From Chitinophaga sp. (GTDB taxonomy: Bacteria > Bacteroidota > Bacteroidia > Chitinophagales > Chitinophagaceae): DNA of 64,000 nt. The notes beneath the pieces are model-generated. The model was given only the letters and a program-made list of their open reading frames with translations. It ran no database searches and had not been told where the DNA came from. Location of the stretch: the NCBI RefSeq assembly GCF_019236475.1, contig NZ_JAFAIX010000012.1:496001-560000 (forward strand), read 5' to 3'. The position numbers and the translations under genes are program-made. The stretch's first letter is position 1. The number at the start of each line of letters is the position of its first letter. Below, piece by piece: positions 7,239 through 15,820 of this stretch.

Positions 7239-10200
7239 CTATTTTATTATCAGCAACCATCCCTTGTTTTTAACAACCGGGATAGCGGCATCTTTGCCAA
7301 ACACTTGGCCTTGTTGGAAATTACGTACATCCGGTGCTGTGATAGTAGCTTTGGAAGGATCTATTCCTAATGCCTTCCAGTCGATATTCAAATGTATGTT
7401 AGTATCTTCCGGCGCCCAACTGGCCAATGATACCAATACAGCTCCCTCCTTACGGTAGATGGTAGCTGGCACCAGTGGATTATCTGTTTTTACCGGATTC
7501 GTGTCTACCCAATATCCTACCATCTTCGTTCCCTGCATGCCGAAATCGTCCCAAACTTTCCAGATAGGGCGTGGATCTGCATTATCAGACCATGGCATAC
7601 GATTCGTCATGCCATACACCATACCTCTCCATGGATTACCACCATCTTGCAGCATCTCTCCCATCAGACCGAACGGAATACCGCTAACCTCTGTCAGGAA
7701 GAAATCCGGAGCATTATGCTCATAGTCGAAATACTCGCCGAACCAAAGTCTGTTCAGATAAGGAAAATGCTCCATGTACAACATGCCACTGTTGATAAAG
7801 CCATCGGATTTATTGTATTGATTGGCGGAATGCAGATCAATAATGCCTGGATGACCATCCTGTGTGAGTACACGCTTGATACGCTTCATGGTGACGCGAT
7901 CAAAGGCCACATCATCCAAGTAGATACCGTCGATTCCTACATTCTGTACCAGCCAGTTCATACCTTCTACATAATAGTTATGCCAGCGGTTCATGCCACT
8001 GTTGATAATTGCAGCATCTTTATCTTCCGGTACAAACCAGGCTGCGATGTAGTCTTTCCCAACATGCTCTTGCAACCAGGAGAAACCGCCACCTTTACCA
8101 GGACTGTATACTTCATGACCCAGACTACGCAGTGGGAAGGTTTCCCAAGCATGGTTAGACAACTCACGCACGGTATTGTAGATTTTCACCTTCAAACCCT
8201 TACTGTGTGCGGCATCTATATAATCCTTCATTTTCTTCCACTCAATGAATGGGTAGTTGATCCAAGGATTAATTTCATTTCCATGATGGATATTCACCAC
8301 TGTAGCACCTGTAGCCTTGATGGAATCCAAGTTTTGATATTTGTGGAAAAACCGGGTAGACCATTGCAAATCTGTATTGAGTTTGTGGAAAGGTGTAACG
8401 ATGAGATGGAAGTTATAATATAACACATCGCCTTTGTGCATCGTACGTTCGCCAGTATATGCGTTGGCGAGAATAGATTTGCCTTTCAGGCCGATGGTAA
8501 TCCCTCCTTTATTATCATTCCCCCAGGAAGTTGGCAGCAGCAAAGGTTTCTGCAGATAGAAGTTAGTATTCAGCGGTCGTACATAGTGTTCATCACGCAG
8601 GGTGAACTGCAGACCGGCATTGACATCACCTACCCAGGCACCATCCTGGTTTTTGTTTTTCACATCCCATTTCCAGTCGATTTTCTCCGGACGCAGGCCC
8701 CCTTTCTGATTCAGGCCCATCATATATTTCGCCACAGAAGTTTCGAACGGAATATGCATGGTTACGTCTTTCAGCTTCACTTCGTCTGTAGCGGTCACTT
8801 TCACCGTGAACTCCATATAACCGTCGAATTCCATTGCCGCATTCACTTCCATTTGCAGACCAGGAGCCGTATTCAGCGCATTCCAGGTAATTTTACCTGC
8901 ATCTTGCGATTGCACTTTCCAACCTTGGTTTTGCCATTTGAGGTCTTTGCCATCGCCTGCACTGATAAAGTGGAAATGGATAGCTTCTGTGAGGAGATTC
9001 CTTGGTTTATCCGTCATCTCCGTCATTTCTGGTGTAAAGAAAGTTTGTATTTGAGACGGGAAACCATCTTTGTTGATACCTACCTTCCTGCCGAGCAGAC
9101 TGATAACACTATCTTTCAGCACCAGTGGTGTGTACGGCGCAATCACTGCGTTATCTTGTGCCAGTGTGGAGTTGAGCCATTTCAGGCGGGTTTGTTTCCA
9201 TGGTTCGTTGAAGCCTCCGTTAACAGCCAGCTTCGGTGTAACGGTGAGGTATACACGCACAGGCATTGCAGGCATGCCTTCCGGTTTGATGGTCACAATT
9301 CCCAGGTAATTGCCTGGCTGCGCTTGTTGCGGTACATCAATACCACACCAGAGTGCCTGGATTTTACCTTCCTCTATATTTACCTGGTTGGTAAACGGAC
9401 GAGCATCGTAGGTAGTACCAGTAGTATTAATACAACTGATTTGGGAAGACGGAATTGCTTTTCCATCGGCTGTTTTCAGATCAGAAAATGTGATTTTCAC
9501 ATCGTTCAACCCTTTCAGCGCGTAGATCCCTAATTGGAAAGCATAGTATTCTCCTTTATCCGCCTGGCCTTTGAAGGATTGAGACGGTCCTTTTTGGATC
9601 CATCGCTGTGGCAGCTCATCGGTCATTTTGATGGGAAACTCTCTGTCTTCCGGGAATAACAGGTATCCTGCGCCGGGATGTTTCAGGAGTAATGCCTTCT
9701 TCTCTGCTGCTGTGGCAATGACTTCCATAGGGAAATAGCTATTGAAAGCATCCACAGATTCGATTTCCTTAACAGTGGCATTGGGTTTCAGGTTGGCAGG
9801 AATAGCCTGTGACCAGTTGGAAGATGCGGTTTCCTCTGGTGCTAGATAAACTCCTTTAGGATAATTGGAGCGGCCTTCATTTTTATAAGGCATGTAGTAG
9901 ATGTAGTACTCTCCTTTTCCTGAAGTAGGTTCAAATACGATATCCCCTTGTTCACGGTTGATGGAAAGGGTTTTCGTATTGGTGACCTTTCCTTTTGTTT
10001 TTGCATCCTGGATGATAATGCGTTTTGCTTCCGGATTCTCATCGCGGCGGCGCCATGGAATGACTACCCTAGCTGCATTTCCGGTGCCGTTAAAAGTGAC
10101 CACTACCCGATGGTTGCCCAAAGAGTCGGGATTCCAGGAATTGTTGCCGGCAGTGTATTTCAGTTGTTGGGCGAAGGTAGTCCCAAACAGTCCGAAGCTG

Positions 10201-10259
10201 AGTCCTGCCATTATCAATCCTCTTTTTATGAATCGGGAGTGAGATGGTTGCTGTAGCAT
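7239..10259 (-). CDS. Secreted glycoside-hydrolase-like protein (DUF6067/GH123-like)
   Basis: A 1006-aa secreted protein. The chosen ATG (10259) begins a signal peptide with a basic N-region and an FGTTFAQQ cleavage region; earlier in-frame starts add about 49 non-signal residues. The N-terminal half is beta-rich, with segments such as YYAFQLGIYALKGL and PGNYLGIVTIKPEG that suggest immunoglobulin-like or sugar-binding domains. The C-terminal half resembles a TIM-barrel hydrolase: VVNIHHGNEINPWINYP, KVKIYNTVRELSNHAWE, GIDGIYLDDVAFDR, LDLHSANQYN and MPWSDNADPRPIW. Bacteroidota proteins of this type are annotated as glycoside hydrolases, but I cannot name the substrate or catalytic residues. It is monocistronic, with terminators on both sides. 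Confidence 0.75.
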   Translation of the reverse strand: MLQQPSHSRFIKRGLIMAGLSFGLFGTTFAQQLKYTAGNNSWNPDSLGNHRVVVTFNGTGNAARVVIPWRRRDENPEAKRIIIQDAKTKGKVTNTKTLSINREQGDIVFEPTSGKGEYYIYYMPYKNEGRSNYPKGVYLAPEETASSNWSQAIPANLKPNATVKEIESVDAFNSYFPMEVIATAAEKKALLLKHPGAGYLLFPEDREFPIKMTDELPQRWIQKGPSQSFKGQADKGEYYAFQLGIYALKGLNDVKITFSDLKTADGKAIPSSQISCINTTGTTYDARPFTNQVNIEEGKIQALWCGIDVPQQAQPGNYLGIVTIKPEGMPAMPVRVYLTVTPKLAVNGGFNEPWKQTRLKWLNSTLAQDNAVIAPYTPLVLKDSVISLLGRKVGINKDGFPSQIQTFFTPEMTEMTDKPRNLLTEAIHFHFISAGDGKDLKWQNQGWKVQSQDAGKITWNALNTAPGLQMEVNAAMEFDGYMEFTVKVTATDEVKLKDVTMHIPFETSVAKYMMGLNQKGGLRPEKIDWKWDVKNKNQDGAWVGDVNAGLQFTLRDEHYVRPLNTNFYLQKPLLLPTSWGNDNKGGITIGLKGKSILANAYTGERTMHKGDVLYYNFHLIVTPFHKLNTDLQWSTRFFHKYQNLDSIKATGATVVNIHHGNEINPWINYPFIEWKKMKDYIDAAHSKGLKVKIYNTVRELSNHAWETFPLRSLGHEVYSPGKGGGFSWLQEHVGKDYIAAWFVPEDKDAAIINSGMNRWHNYYVEGMNWLVQNVGIDGIYLDDVAFDRVTMKRIKRVLTQDGHPGIIDLHSANQYNKSDGFINSGMLYMEHFPYLNRLWFGEYFDYEHNAPDFFLTEVSGIPFGLMGEMLQDGGNPWRGMVYGMTNRMPWSDNADPRPIWKVWDDFGMQGTKMVGYWVDTNPVKTDNPLVPATIYRKEGAVLVSLASWAPEDTNIHLNIDWKALGIDPSKATITAPDVRNFQQGQVFGKDAAIPVVKNKGWLLIIK

Positions 10260-10368
10260 GTAAGAAATATTGAATTTCAAAATATGGAAAATATATCCGT
10301 CTTGCGGATAAAGTCTGTTCACTGAAGCCCTAAAATACAATCCCTGGCTATAAATAAAAAGCTGTATC

Positions 10369-10411
10369 AAAAAAACGAGCGTGACGTCTGCCGACGTCAC
10401 GCTCATTTTTT
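10369..10411 (-). terminator. Intrinsic terminator downstream of fabG
   Basis: Perfect 12-bp stem GAGCGTGACGTC/GACGTCACGCTC (10377-10388 / 10393-10404) with loop TGCC. An A-run on the left gives the minus-strand T-run, and T6 on the right could also serve plus-strand transcripts. Confidence 0.85.
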
Positions 10412-10420
10412 ATCTTTTTC

Positions 10421-10456
10421 GTCGTCACTGCCCGCTGGGCAAGGACGACTGGCAGT
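10421..10456. repeat. Nested hairpin sharing sequence blocks with 15754-15779
   Basis: GTCGTC pairs with GACGAC (10421-10426 / 10444-10449) around TGCCC-gct-GGGCA. Alternatively ACTGCC (10427) pairs with GGCAGT (10451). The blocks ACTGCCCG and GACGACTGGCAGT recur in the terminator at 15752-15781. Confidence 0.6.
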
Positions 10457-10472
10457 ATAGTTTATTAGAAGA

Positions 10473-11222
10473 TTACATGCACAATCCACCACATGCGCTG
10501 ATGGTCTGGCCAGTCACATAGCTGCTGAGGTCAGAAGCCAGGAACAGGCACACATTAGCGATATCTTCAGGAGTACCGAATCTTGCCAAAGGAATTTTCG
10601 AGATATAATTAGAAGCAGCTTCTCCTTCTTTCAGGTAGCTGGTCATATCTGTTTCGATAAATCCAGGAGCAACGGAATTGCAACGGATGTTGCGGCTGCC
10701 CAGCTCTTGTGCGATAGATTTAGAGAAACCGATGATACCTGCTTTAGAAGCGGCATAGCTGCTCTGGCCTGCATTACCCATGATACCGATAACGGAGCTC
10801 ATGTTGATAATAGAACCGCTTTTTGCCTTCATCATTGGGCGAATCACCTGTTTGGTCATGTTGTACACGCTTTTCAGGTTGATATCCATCACATCGTCCC
10901 ACTGATCCTGGCTTAAACGAAGCAGCAGATTATCTTTGGAAATACCTGCATTGTTTACGCAGATGTCGATAGAACCGAATTCTTTCAGCACTTCTGCTAC
11001 CAGTACTTCACATTCTTCATATACACCGGCATTGGACTTATAAGCTTTGGCTTTAACACCGAACGCTTGCAGTTTTTCTTCCAGGATTTTGGCTTTTTCG
11101 TCGGAGCTTACATATGTGAAGGCCACATGAGCGCCCTGTGCGGCAAATTTCAAGGCAATAGCTTCTCCGATGCCACGGCTAGCGCCAGTTACAATCGCTA
11201 CTTTGTTCTCCAGTAATTTCAT
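10473..11222 (-). CDS. fabG: 3-oxoacyl-ACP reductase (short-chain dehydrogenase)
   Basis: A 249-aa classical short-chain dehydrogenase. The NAD(P)-binding TGASRGIGEA is at residues about 13-22, NNAGISKDN near 90, the catalytic Ser in IINMSSVIG near 140, and YAASK near 155. PGFIETDMT and the C-terminal SSYVTGQTISACGGLCM match FabG. It reduces 3-oxoacyl-ACP to 3-hydroxyacyl-ACP in the cytosolic fatty-acid elongation cycle. It is the last gene of a minus-strand cluster, lptB-GH3-fabG, starting 18 nt after the GH3 stop, and is followed by terminator 10369-10411. The usual C-terminal DGG is CGG here. Confidence 0.9.
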   Translation of the reverse strand: MKLLENKVAIVTGASRGIGEAIALKFAAQGAHVAFTYVSSDEKAKILEEKLQAFGVKAKAYKSNAGVYEECEVLVAEVLKEFGSIDICVNNAGISKDNLLLRLSQDQWDDVMDINLKSVYNMTKQVIRPMMKAKSGSIINMSSVIGIMGNAGQSSYAASKAGIIGFSKSIAQELGSRNIRCNSVAPGFIETDMTSYLKEGEAASNYISKIPLARFGTPEDIANVCLFLASDLSSYVTGQTISACGGLCM

Positions 11223-11240
11223 TGTATTGTTGATAGGTTT

Positions 11241-12773
11241 TTAAGCATTCATATTAGTGGCCGCAAAGCGGAGGATTTCCTCCAGGTAATTACGGTCGTT
11301 ATTGAGTCGTGGTACTTTATGCTGGCCACCTAGTTTCCCTTTGCTTTTCAAAAATTCGCAGAAGGTTCCTTGTGGCAGTGTATGTACAACTGGCATACGG
11401 AGCGCAATATCCTTATGGCGTTTGGCTTCGTAATCAGAATTGATTGATTTGAGTGTCGAGTCTAGCACTTGGATGAACTTATTCAGGTCATCTGGTGCTT
11501 TGTCGAATTCCACGAGCCATTCGTGGCCACCATTCCCTTTATCACTGAAGTAAACTGGAGCGGCCGTGTAATCATTCACGATAGCACCGGTTGCTTCACA
11601 GGCTTTTGCTACTGCAATATCGGAGTTTTCCACGATTACCTCTTCCCCGAAGGCGTTGATAAACGATTTGGTACGTCCGCTCACTTTAATCCTGTATGGC
11701 AACAGTGAAGTAAACTGAATGGTATCGCCTACCAGGTATCTCCACAAACCGCCATTGGTACTAATAACCAGGGCGTAGTTCTTACCCAGTTCCACTTCTT
11801 GCAGTTGGAGTGTGCGCGGATTCTCCTTACCTAGTTCCTCCATCGGCATAAATTCATAGAATATGCCATGGTTGAGGAAGAGGAGCAATCCTTCTTCGCC
11901 TATAACATCCTGTGCGGCGAAGAAGCCTTCAGATGCATTATAGGTTTCTTGGTAATACATAGTGGGTTTGCGAATCAGCTTTTTGAACTGTTCGCGATAT
12001 GGCGTGAAGCTCACACCACCATGCATATAAAGTTCTATACTAGGCCAAACATCGGCCAGGTTATCTGTGCCGGTCAGCTCGAAGATTCTTTTGATGAGTA
12101 CGATGGTCCAGGTAGGTACGCCGGCAATGCTGGTCACATTTTCATGTATAACGGCATTGGCCATACGTTCAATTTTCTCCTCCCACTCATCCATCAGCGC
12201 GATGGAGAGGTCTGGAGTACGGATCATGTTTCCGTAGAACGGCATATTCTGAAGCATGATAGCACTGAGATCTCCGAAGTAGGAGTCGCTGTCTTCAGAC
12301 AATTTGTTCACCTGGTGGCTTCCGCCGATTACCAGTGATTTACCGGTAAGGAGGTCAGAGTCCGGGAAGTTATTATAATATAAAGTAAGAACGTCTCTTC
12401 CGGAGCGATAGTGGCATTCATCCAGGCTTTCAACCGTTACGGGGATAAATTTGCTTTTATCTGCGGTGGTGCCGCTGGATTTGGCAAACCATTTAATAGG
12501 AGTATTCCAGATGACATTTTGTTGTCCTTCCATCACCCGTTGGATATAGGGTTTGATGGTATCATAAGTATGAATGGGAACTGCTTTCTTGTACTCGTCG
12601 ATTTTATAGATCTTGGAGAAGCCATGTTGCTTTCCAAACTCGGTATACTGAGCTGCACTGATAAGGTTCTGGAATACCTGCTGTTGCACTTGTACCGGGT
12701 ACTGCATAAAGTGCGCAATGCGCCCCATACGTAGTCTGGCCAACTGTGATATTGCAGGACTTAAAATTCTCAT
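11241..12773 (-). CDS. GH3 auxin-responsive-promoter family protein (acyl-adenylate-forming)
   Basis: A 510-aa protein of the bacterial branch of the GH3 acyl-acid amido synthetase family, part of the ANL adenylating superfamily. Visible motifs are the ATP loop WFAKSSGTTADKSKFIPVT (about 95-113), YQETYNASEGFFA (the YxxSEG-type motif, near 275) and YALVISTNGGLWRYLVGD (near 335-352). Plant homologues conjugate amino acids to jasmonate or auxin; the bacterial substrate is generally unknown. It lies between lptB (24 nt upstream) and fabG (18 nt downstream), which hints at fatty-acid or envelope-lipid chemistry. That link is inference from context. Confidence 0.87.
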   Translation of the reverse strand: MRILSPAISQLARLRMGRIAHFMQYPVQVQQQVFQNLISAAQYTEFGKQHGFSKIYKIDEYKKAVPIHTYDTIKPYIQRVMEGQQNVIWNTPIKWFAKSSGTTADKSKFIPVTVESLDECHYRSGRDVLTLYYNNFPDSDLLTGKSLVIGGSHQVNKLSEDSDSYFGDLSAIMLQNMPFYGNMIRTPDLSIALMDEWEEKIERMANAVIHENVTSIAGVPTWTIVLIKRIFELTGTDNLADVWPSIELYMHGGVSFTPYREQFKKLIRKPTMYYQETYNASEGFFAAQDVIGEEGLLLFLNHGIFYEFMPMEELGKENPRTLQLQEVELGKNYALVISTNGGLWRYLVGDTIQFTSLLPYRIKVSGRTKSFINAFGEEVIVENSDIAVAKACEATGAIVNDYTAAPVYFSDKGNGGHEWLVEFDKAPDDLNKFIQVLDSTLKSINSDYEAKRHKDIALRMPVVHTLPQGTFCEFLKSKGKLGGQHKVPRLNNDRNYLEEILRFAATNMNA

Positions 12774-12797
12774 ATATAGGATTACAGTGGAAAAAAG

Positions 12798-13559
12798 TTA
12801 AAGTTTAGCTGCTTCATCCAGGTAATTCTTGCGGCGCAGGATGAAATTCTGACCAAGATACACTTTTCTTACCTGTTCATCTTCTGCTAGCTCTTCTGCA
12901 GAACCGGATTTCAGGATTTTACCTTCAAACAGCAGATAGGCACGGTCAGTGATAGACAACGTTTCTTGTACGTTGTGGTCTGTAATGAGGATACCGATGT
13001 TCTTGTATTTCAGCTTTGCTACAATAGATTGAATATCTTCAACGGCGATAGGGTCGATACCTGCAAATGGTTCATCCAGCAGGATAAATTTGGGATCTAC
13101 GGCCAATGCGCGCGCAATTTCTGTTCGACGACGTTCGCCCCCGCTCAGTACATCACCCGGACTTTTACGTACGTGTGTCAGTCGGAATTCAGATAACAAT
13201 GCTTCCAGCTTCTCTTTCTGCTCTGCTTTTTTCAGCTTGGTCATCTCCAGTACAGCGGCGATATTATCTTCCACGCTCAGCTTACGGAAAACCGAGGCTT
13301 CCTGTGGCAGATAGCCGATACCCATTTGGGCTCTCTTGTACATAGGTAATTTGGTGATATTCAGGTCGTTCAGGTAAACATTCCCCTCATCCGGCTTAAT
13401 CAGCCCAACTACCATGTAGAAAGAGGTGGTTTTACCTGCACCGTTTGGACCCAGCAGTCCTACAATCTCACCCTGCGACACCTCAACAGATACGTGATTT
13501 ACCACTGTTCTGTTGCCATAACGCTTTACAAGCTGGTCTGTATGTATTCTTAGTGCCAT
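12798..13559 (-). CDS. lptB: LPS export ABC transporter ATP-binding protein LptB
   Basis: A 253-aa ABC ATPase. Walker A GPNGAGKTT, Q-loop GYLPQEASVFRKLSV, signature LSGGERRR, Walker B FILLDEP and switch ITDHNV are all present. The overall pattern matches LptB, the ATPase of the LptBFGC complex that drives lipopolysaccharide transport from the inner membrane. ATG 13559 (MALRIHTDQLVKRYG) fits the family start; the longer in-frame start at 13595 would place an exact promoter -7 box inside the coding region. First gene of the lptB-GH3-fabG cluster. Partner genes are not in the window. Confidence 0.92.
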   Translation of the reverse strand: MALRIHTDQLVKRYGNRTVVNHVSVEVSQGEIVGLLGPNGAGKTTSFYMVVGLIKPDEGNVYLNDLNITKLPMYKRAQMGIGYLPQEASVFRKLSVEDNIAAVLEMTKLKKAEQKEKLEALLSEFRLTHVRKSPGDVLSGGERRRTEIARALAVDPKFILLDEPFAGIDPIAVEDIQSIVAKLKYKNIGILITDHNVQETLSITDRAYLLFEGKILKSGSAEELAEDEQVRKVYLGQNFILRRKNYLDEAAKL

Positions 13560-13564
13560 ATTTT

Positions 13565-13572
13565 CAAACTTA
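13565..13572 (-). promoter_or_regulatory. -7 promoter element (TAAGTTTG) for lptB cluster
   Basis: Exact TAnnTTTG on the minus strand, ending only 5 nt before the lptB ATG. If used, the transcript would be leaderless or nearly so. It argues against the upstream in-frame start. Confidence 0.5.
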
Positions 13573-13652
13573 GCAAAATTAAACAATTCATCCACTTAGC
13601 CTAGTTATAGTTATCATAAGATCAAAATTCTGCGATTTATTAGGGGATATAT

Positions 13653-13660
13653 TAATTTTG
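13653..13660 (+). promoter_or_regulatory. -7 promoter element (TAATTTTG) for metF
   Basis: Exact TAnnTTTG match with the metF ATG 25 nt downstream of its end. The -33 region has only a weak TTCTG. Confidence 0.55.
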
Positions 13661-13685
13661 CCCCCAAATTCCAGCTTCCAACTGT

Positions 13686-14639
13686 ATGAAAGTAATCGAA
13701 CATATTGCCCAAGCCAAGGATACACTTATCTCATTTGAGGTTTTACCGCCACTGAAGGGGAAAAGCATTGAATCAATTTACGAGCATCTGGACCCCTTGA
13801 TGGAGTTCAAGCCCGCCTATATCAATGTTACTTATCATCGGAGTGAGCATATGTTCAAGAAGAAGGCGGATGGCTCCTTTGAGAAAGTAGAAATCCGTAA
13901 ACGCCCTGGTACTGTTGGTATTTGCGCTGCCCTGATGAACCATTATAACGTGGACACTGTACCACACTTGATCTGCGGAGGTTTCAGCCGGGAAGAAACA
14001 GAAAATGCGTTGATTGACTTAGCCTTCATTGGAATAGATAACGTATTAGTTCTCAGAGGAGACGCACCTAAAAACGAAGCTTTCTTCGAACCAGATCCTC
14101 ACGGACATAGCTATGCCAGTGAATTACTAGAACAAGTGGTGCGCATGAACAATGGCATTTACTTGGAGGATGATTTGCAAGGGGGTGTGAAGACGAAGTT
14201 CTGCGTGGGCGTAGCAGGTTACCCAGAAAAACATTTCGAGGCACCCAATATGCAAACAGACCTGCTGAACCTGAAACGTAAAGTAGATGGCGGAGCGGAC
14301 TACGTGGTTACCCAGATGTTTTTCGATAACCAGAAGTACTTTGATTTCGTACAGAAATGTCGGGAAATAGGGATTACAGTGCCTATTATTCCAGGACTTA
14401 AACCATTGACTTCCAGGAAACAATTAAGTATTCTGCCAAGAATTTTCAATGTGGATATCCCCACAGAATTCTCCAATGAGGTACTGAAATGTAAAACGGA
14501 TAAGGAAGTAGAAGAATTGGGGACAGAGTGGTTAATTGCCCAGTCTAAGGAATTGAAAAAGTTTGGCGTGCCTATTTTACACTATTATACACTGGGTAAA
14601 CCTAAAGTGGTAAGAACCGCTGTAGAAGCGATAATGTAA
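13686..14639 (+). CDS. metF: Methylenetetrahydrofolate reductase
   Basis: A 317-aa FAD-dependent TIM-barrel enzyme. The N-terminal TLISFEVLPPLKGKS gives the catalytic Glu of the FE-x-P-P motif. NVTYHR, HLICGGFSREE, VLVLRGDAPK, FCVGVAGYPEKH and VTQMFFDNQKYFDFV are characteristic. It reduces 5,10-methylene-THF to 5-methyl-THF for methionine synthesis in the cytosol. It is transcribed alone from its own -7 box, divergently from lptB, and ends in a terminator at 14686. No methionine synthase lies nearby. Length is normal for bacterial MetF. Confidence 0.95.
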   Translation: MKVIEHIAQAKDTLISFEVLPPLKGKSIESIYEHLDPLMEFKPAYINVTYHRSEHMFKKKADGSFEKVEIRKRPGTVGICAALMNHYNVDTVPHLICGGFSREETENALIDLAFIGIDNVLVLRGDAPKNEAFFEPDPHGHSYASELLEQVVRMNNGIYLEDDLQGGVKTKFCVGVAGYPEKHFEAPNMQTDLLNLKRKVDGGADYVVTQMFFDNQKYFDFVQKCREIGITVPIIPGLKPLTSRKQLSILPRIFNVDIPTEFSNEVLKCKTDKEVEELGTEWLIAQSKELKKFGVPILHYYTLGKPKVVRTAVEAIM

Positions 14640-14685
14640 TATAAATCATTTAGTTAGACGATATATCATCTTGATTTATAAAGCG

Positions 14686-14716
14686 AAGGGAAGGACAATT
14701 GTCTTTCCCTTTTTGC
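14686..14716 (+). terminator. Intrinsic terminator of metF
   Basis: AAGGGAAgGACAATTGTCtTTCCCTT hairpin (14686-14711) followed by T-rich sequence. Confidence 0.8.
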
Positions 14717-14877
14717 TTTTCTTTCATATAAAAAATGCCATCATGTAGATACATAGTGGCATATCCCTATAACTGTCACACTTTTAATTTAACTGTCCAA
14801 TGAAGGGTATTTCCTCCCCAGGAAACACCCTTCAATAATATTGACGCATGTACTTTTCTATGCCCCTATGCCTGCTG

Positions 14878-14912
14878 AAAAAAAAGAAAGGAGCCACTGT
14901 TAGGCGGCTCCT
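14878..14912 (-). terminator. Intrinsic terminator of the OMP gene at 14942
   Basis: AGGAGCC/GGCTCCT stem (14889-14895 / 14906-14912). The A-run to the left gives a minus-strand T-run. Confidence 0.8.
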
Positions 14913-14941
14913 ATTAACGACGAACATAGTTCGAAAATATT

Positions 14942-15637
14942 TTACCAGTCTTCCCGGTTTAATAAAACTCCCAGAGAAATACCAAAGGAACGGTTGCGAA
15001 CACTCAGATCACTAGACTGGTCTATATCCAGGAGTCCCATGCTATAATTAGCGCCGAGCGTAACATAGGAATTAAACTCAATAGTAGCCAAGGCATTGAT
15101 ACCAGCATCCCATCTTTTCAATTGCATACTAGTGTTGGCAATGGTGGGACTACTTCCGAAAGCTACATCTTGTGATACATTCTGAATCATTCTGCCTTCA
15201 TTGTAAACAGATAGATCATACCGCGCTTTCAAACAATAACCGGCGTATGGTCCTCCACCAACTGCCAGTCGGGCTTTTCCTAACGGTATCTTGTAAACGA
15301 AGTTTACAGGCAGCGTTAGATACTTTAATTTCAGGCTGGTGGCCGCCGTCGTGTAGGCGTTAGTGGGTTGTTTATCAATGCTGGCCAGTTCTGCACCTTT
15401 CACTTCATAATTCAGGATAGGTTGCAGATAAAAATTGTTGGCAATGGGAACATTGACTACCATCCCGATTCCCCAGTTATCGGAAGATTTGGTCCCTGGC
15501 TTTAACACCTGGGTACTGGTTTGTTTAATCGACAGATTTGAATTCACGTATCCACCTCTAAAACCAATACTCACTTGGGCAGATGCATAGGATACGGTAA
15601 AACAAGCAGCAACGGCTGCAAGTGTAAACATTTTCAT
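14942..15637 (-). CDS. Outer-membrane beta-barrel (porin-like) protein
   Basis: A 231-aa protein. ATG 15637 begins a signal peptide (MKMFTLAAVAACFTVSYASAQ); a longer in-frame start adds about 34 residues ahead of it. The mature chain alternates hydrophobic and polar residues in about eight strands, begins with VSIGFRGGYVNS and ends in FGISLGVLLNREDW with a terminal aromatic residue, typical of Bacteroidota outer-membrane beta-barrel domain proteins. The function is unknown; these are often envelope structural or adhesion proteins. A related paralogue lies upstream on the same strand (15821-16447), but a terminator separates them. Confidence 0.8.
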   Translation of the reverse strand: MKMFTLAAVAACFTVSYASAQVSIGFRGGYVNSNLSIKQTSTQVLKPGTKSSDNWGIGMVVNVPIANNFYLQPILNYEVKGAELASIDKQPTNAYTTAATSLKLKYLTLPVNFVYKIPLGKARLAVGGGPYAGYCLKARYDLSVYNEGRMIQNVSQDVAFGSSPTIANTSMQLKRWDAGINALATIEFNSYVTLGANYSMGLLDIDQSSDLSVRNRSFGISLGVLLNREDW

Positions 15638-15687
15638 GAAACGGACATTTGGGACTTTATGGTCACTGTATTTGATAGTTGGAACAT

Positions 15688-15695
15688 CAAAGCTA
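15688..15695 (-). promoter_or_regulatory. -7 promoter element (TAGCTTTG) for OMP gene
   Basis: Exact TAnnTTTG on the minus strand, 50 nt upstream of ATG 15637. It supports the shorter start. Confidence 0.5.
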
Positions 15696-15751
15696 ACAAA
15701 CGAAATTTTATCAAGAAAGGTTTTAAAAAAAAACAACAATTACATAAAAAA

Positions 15752-15781
15752 AGACTGCCCGTCTACGACGACTGGCAGTCT
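15752..15781 (-). terminator. Intrinsic terminator of the upstream OMP gene
   Basis: AGACTGCC/GGCAGTCT stem (15752-15759 / 15774-15781), with a minus-strand T-run from the A7 at 15746-15752. It shares the blocks ACTGCCCG and GACGACTGGCAGT with the hairpin at 10421-10456. Confidence 0.8.
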
Positions 15782-15820
15782 CCCATAATAATCATATTAT
15801 TAAATCACAAGATAAGTTAA

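Larger units (their letters stand above)
14640..14941. other. Intergenic region: two terminators and an extra hairpin
   Basis: Gap between the convergent metF and the OMP gene. It holds the metF terminator (14686-14716), an isolated hairpin without a T-run (14802-14833, GAAGGGT-a-TTTCCT / AGGAAA-c-ACCCTTC) and the minus-strand OMP terminator (14878-14912). I see no coding sequence. Confidence 0.7.

Noticed and set aside
8436..9533. Long open frame (365 codons) antisense to the glycoside-hydrolase-like gene
   Set aside because: Its translation is Phe/His/Cys/Arg-rich with no recognisable domain, and the opposite strand has a continuous signal peptide and hydrolase-like motifs. It is a shadow of codon bias.
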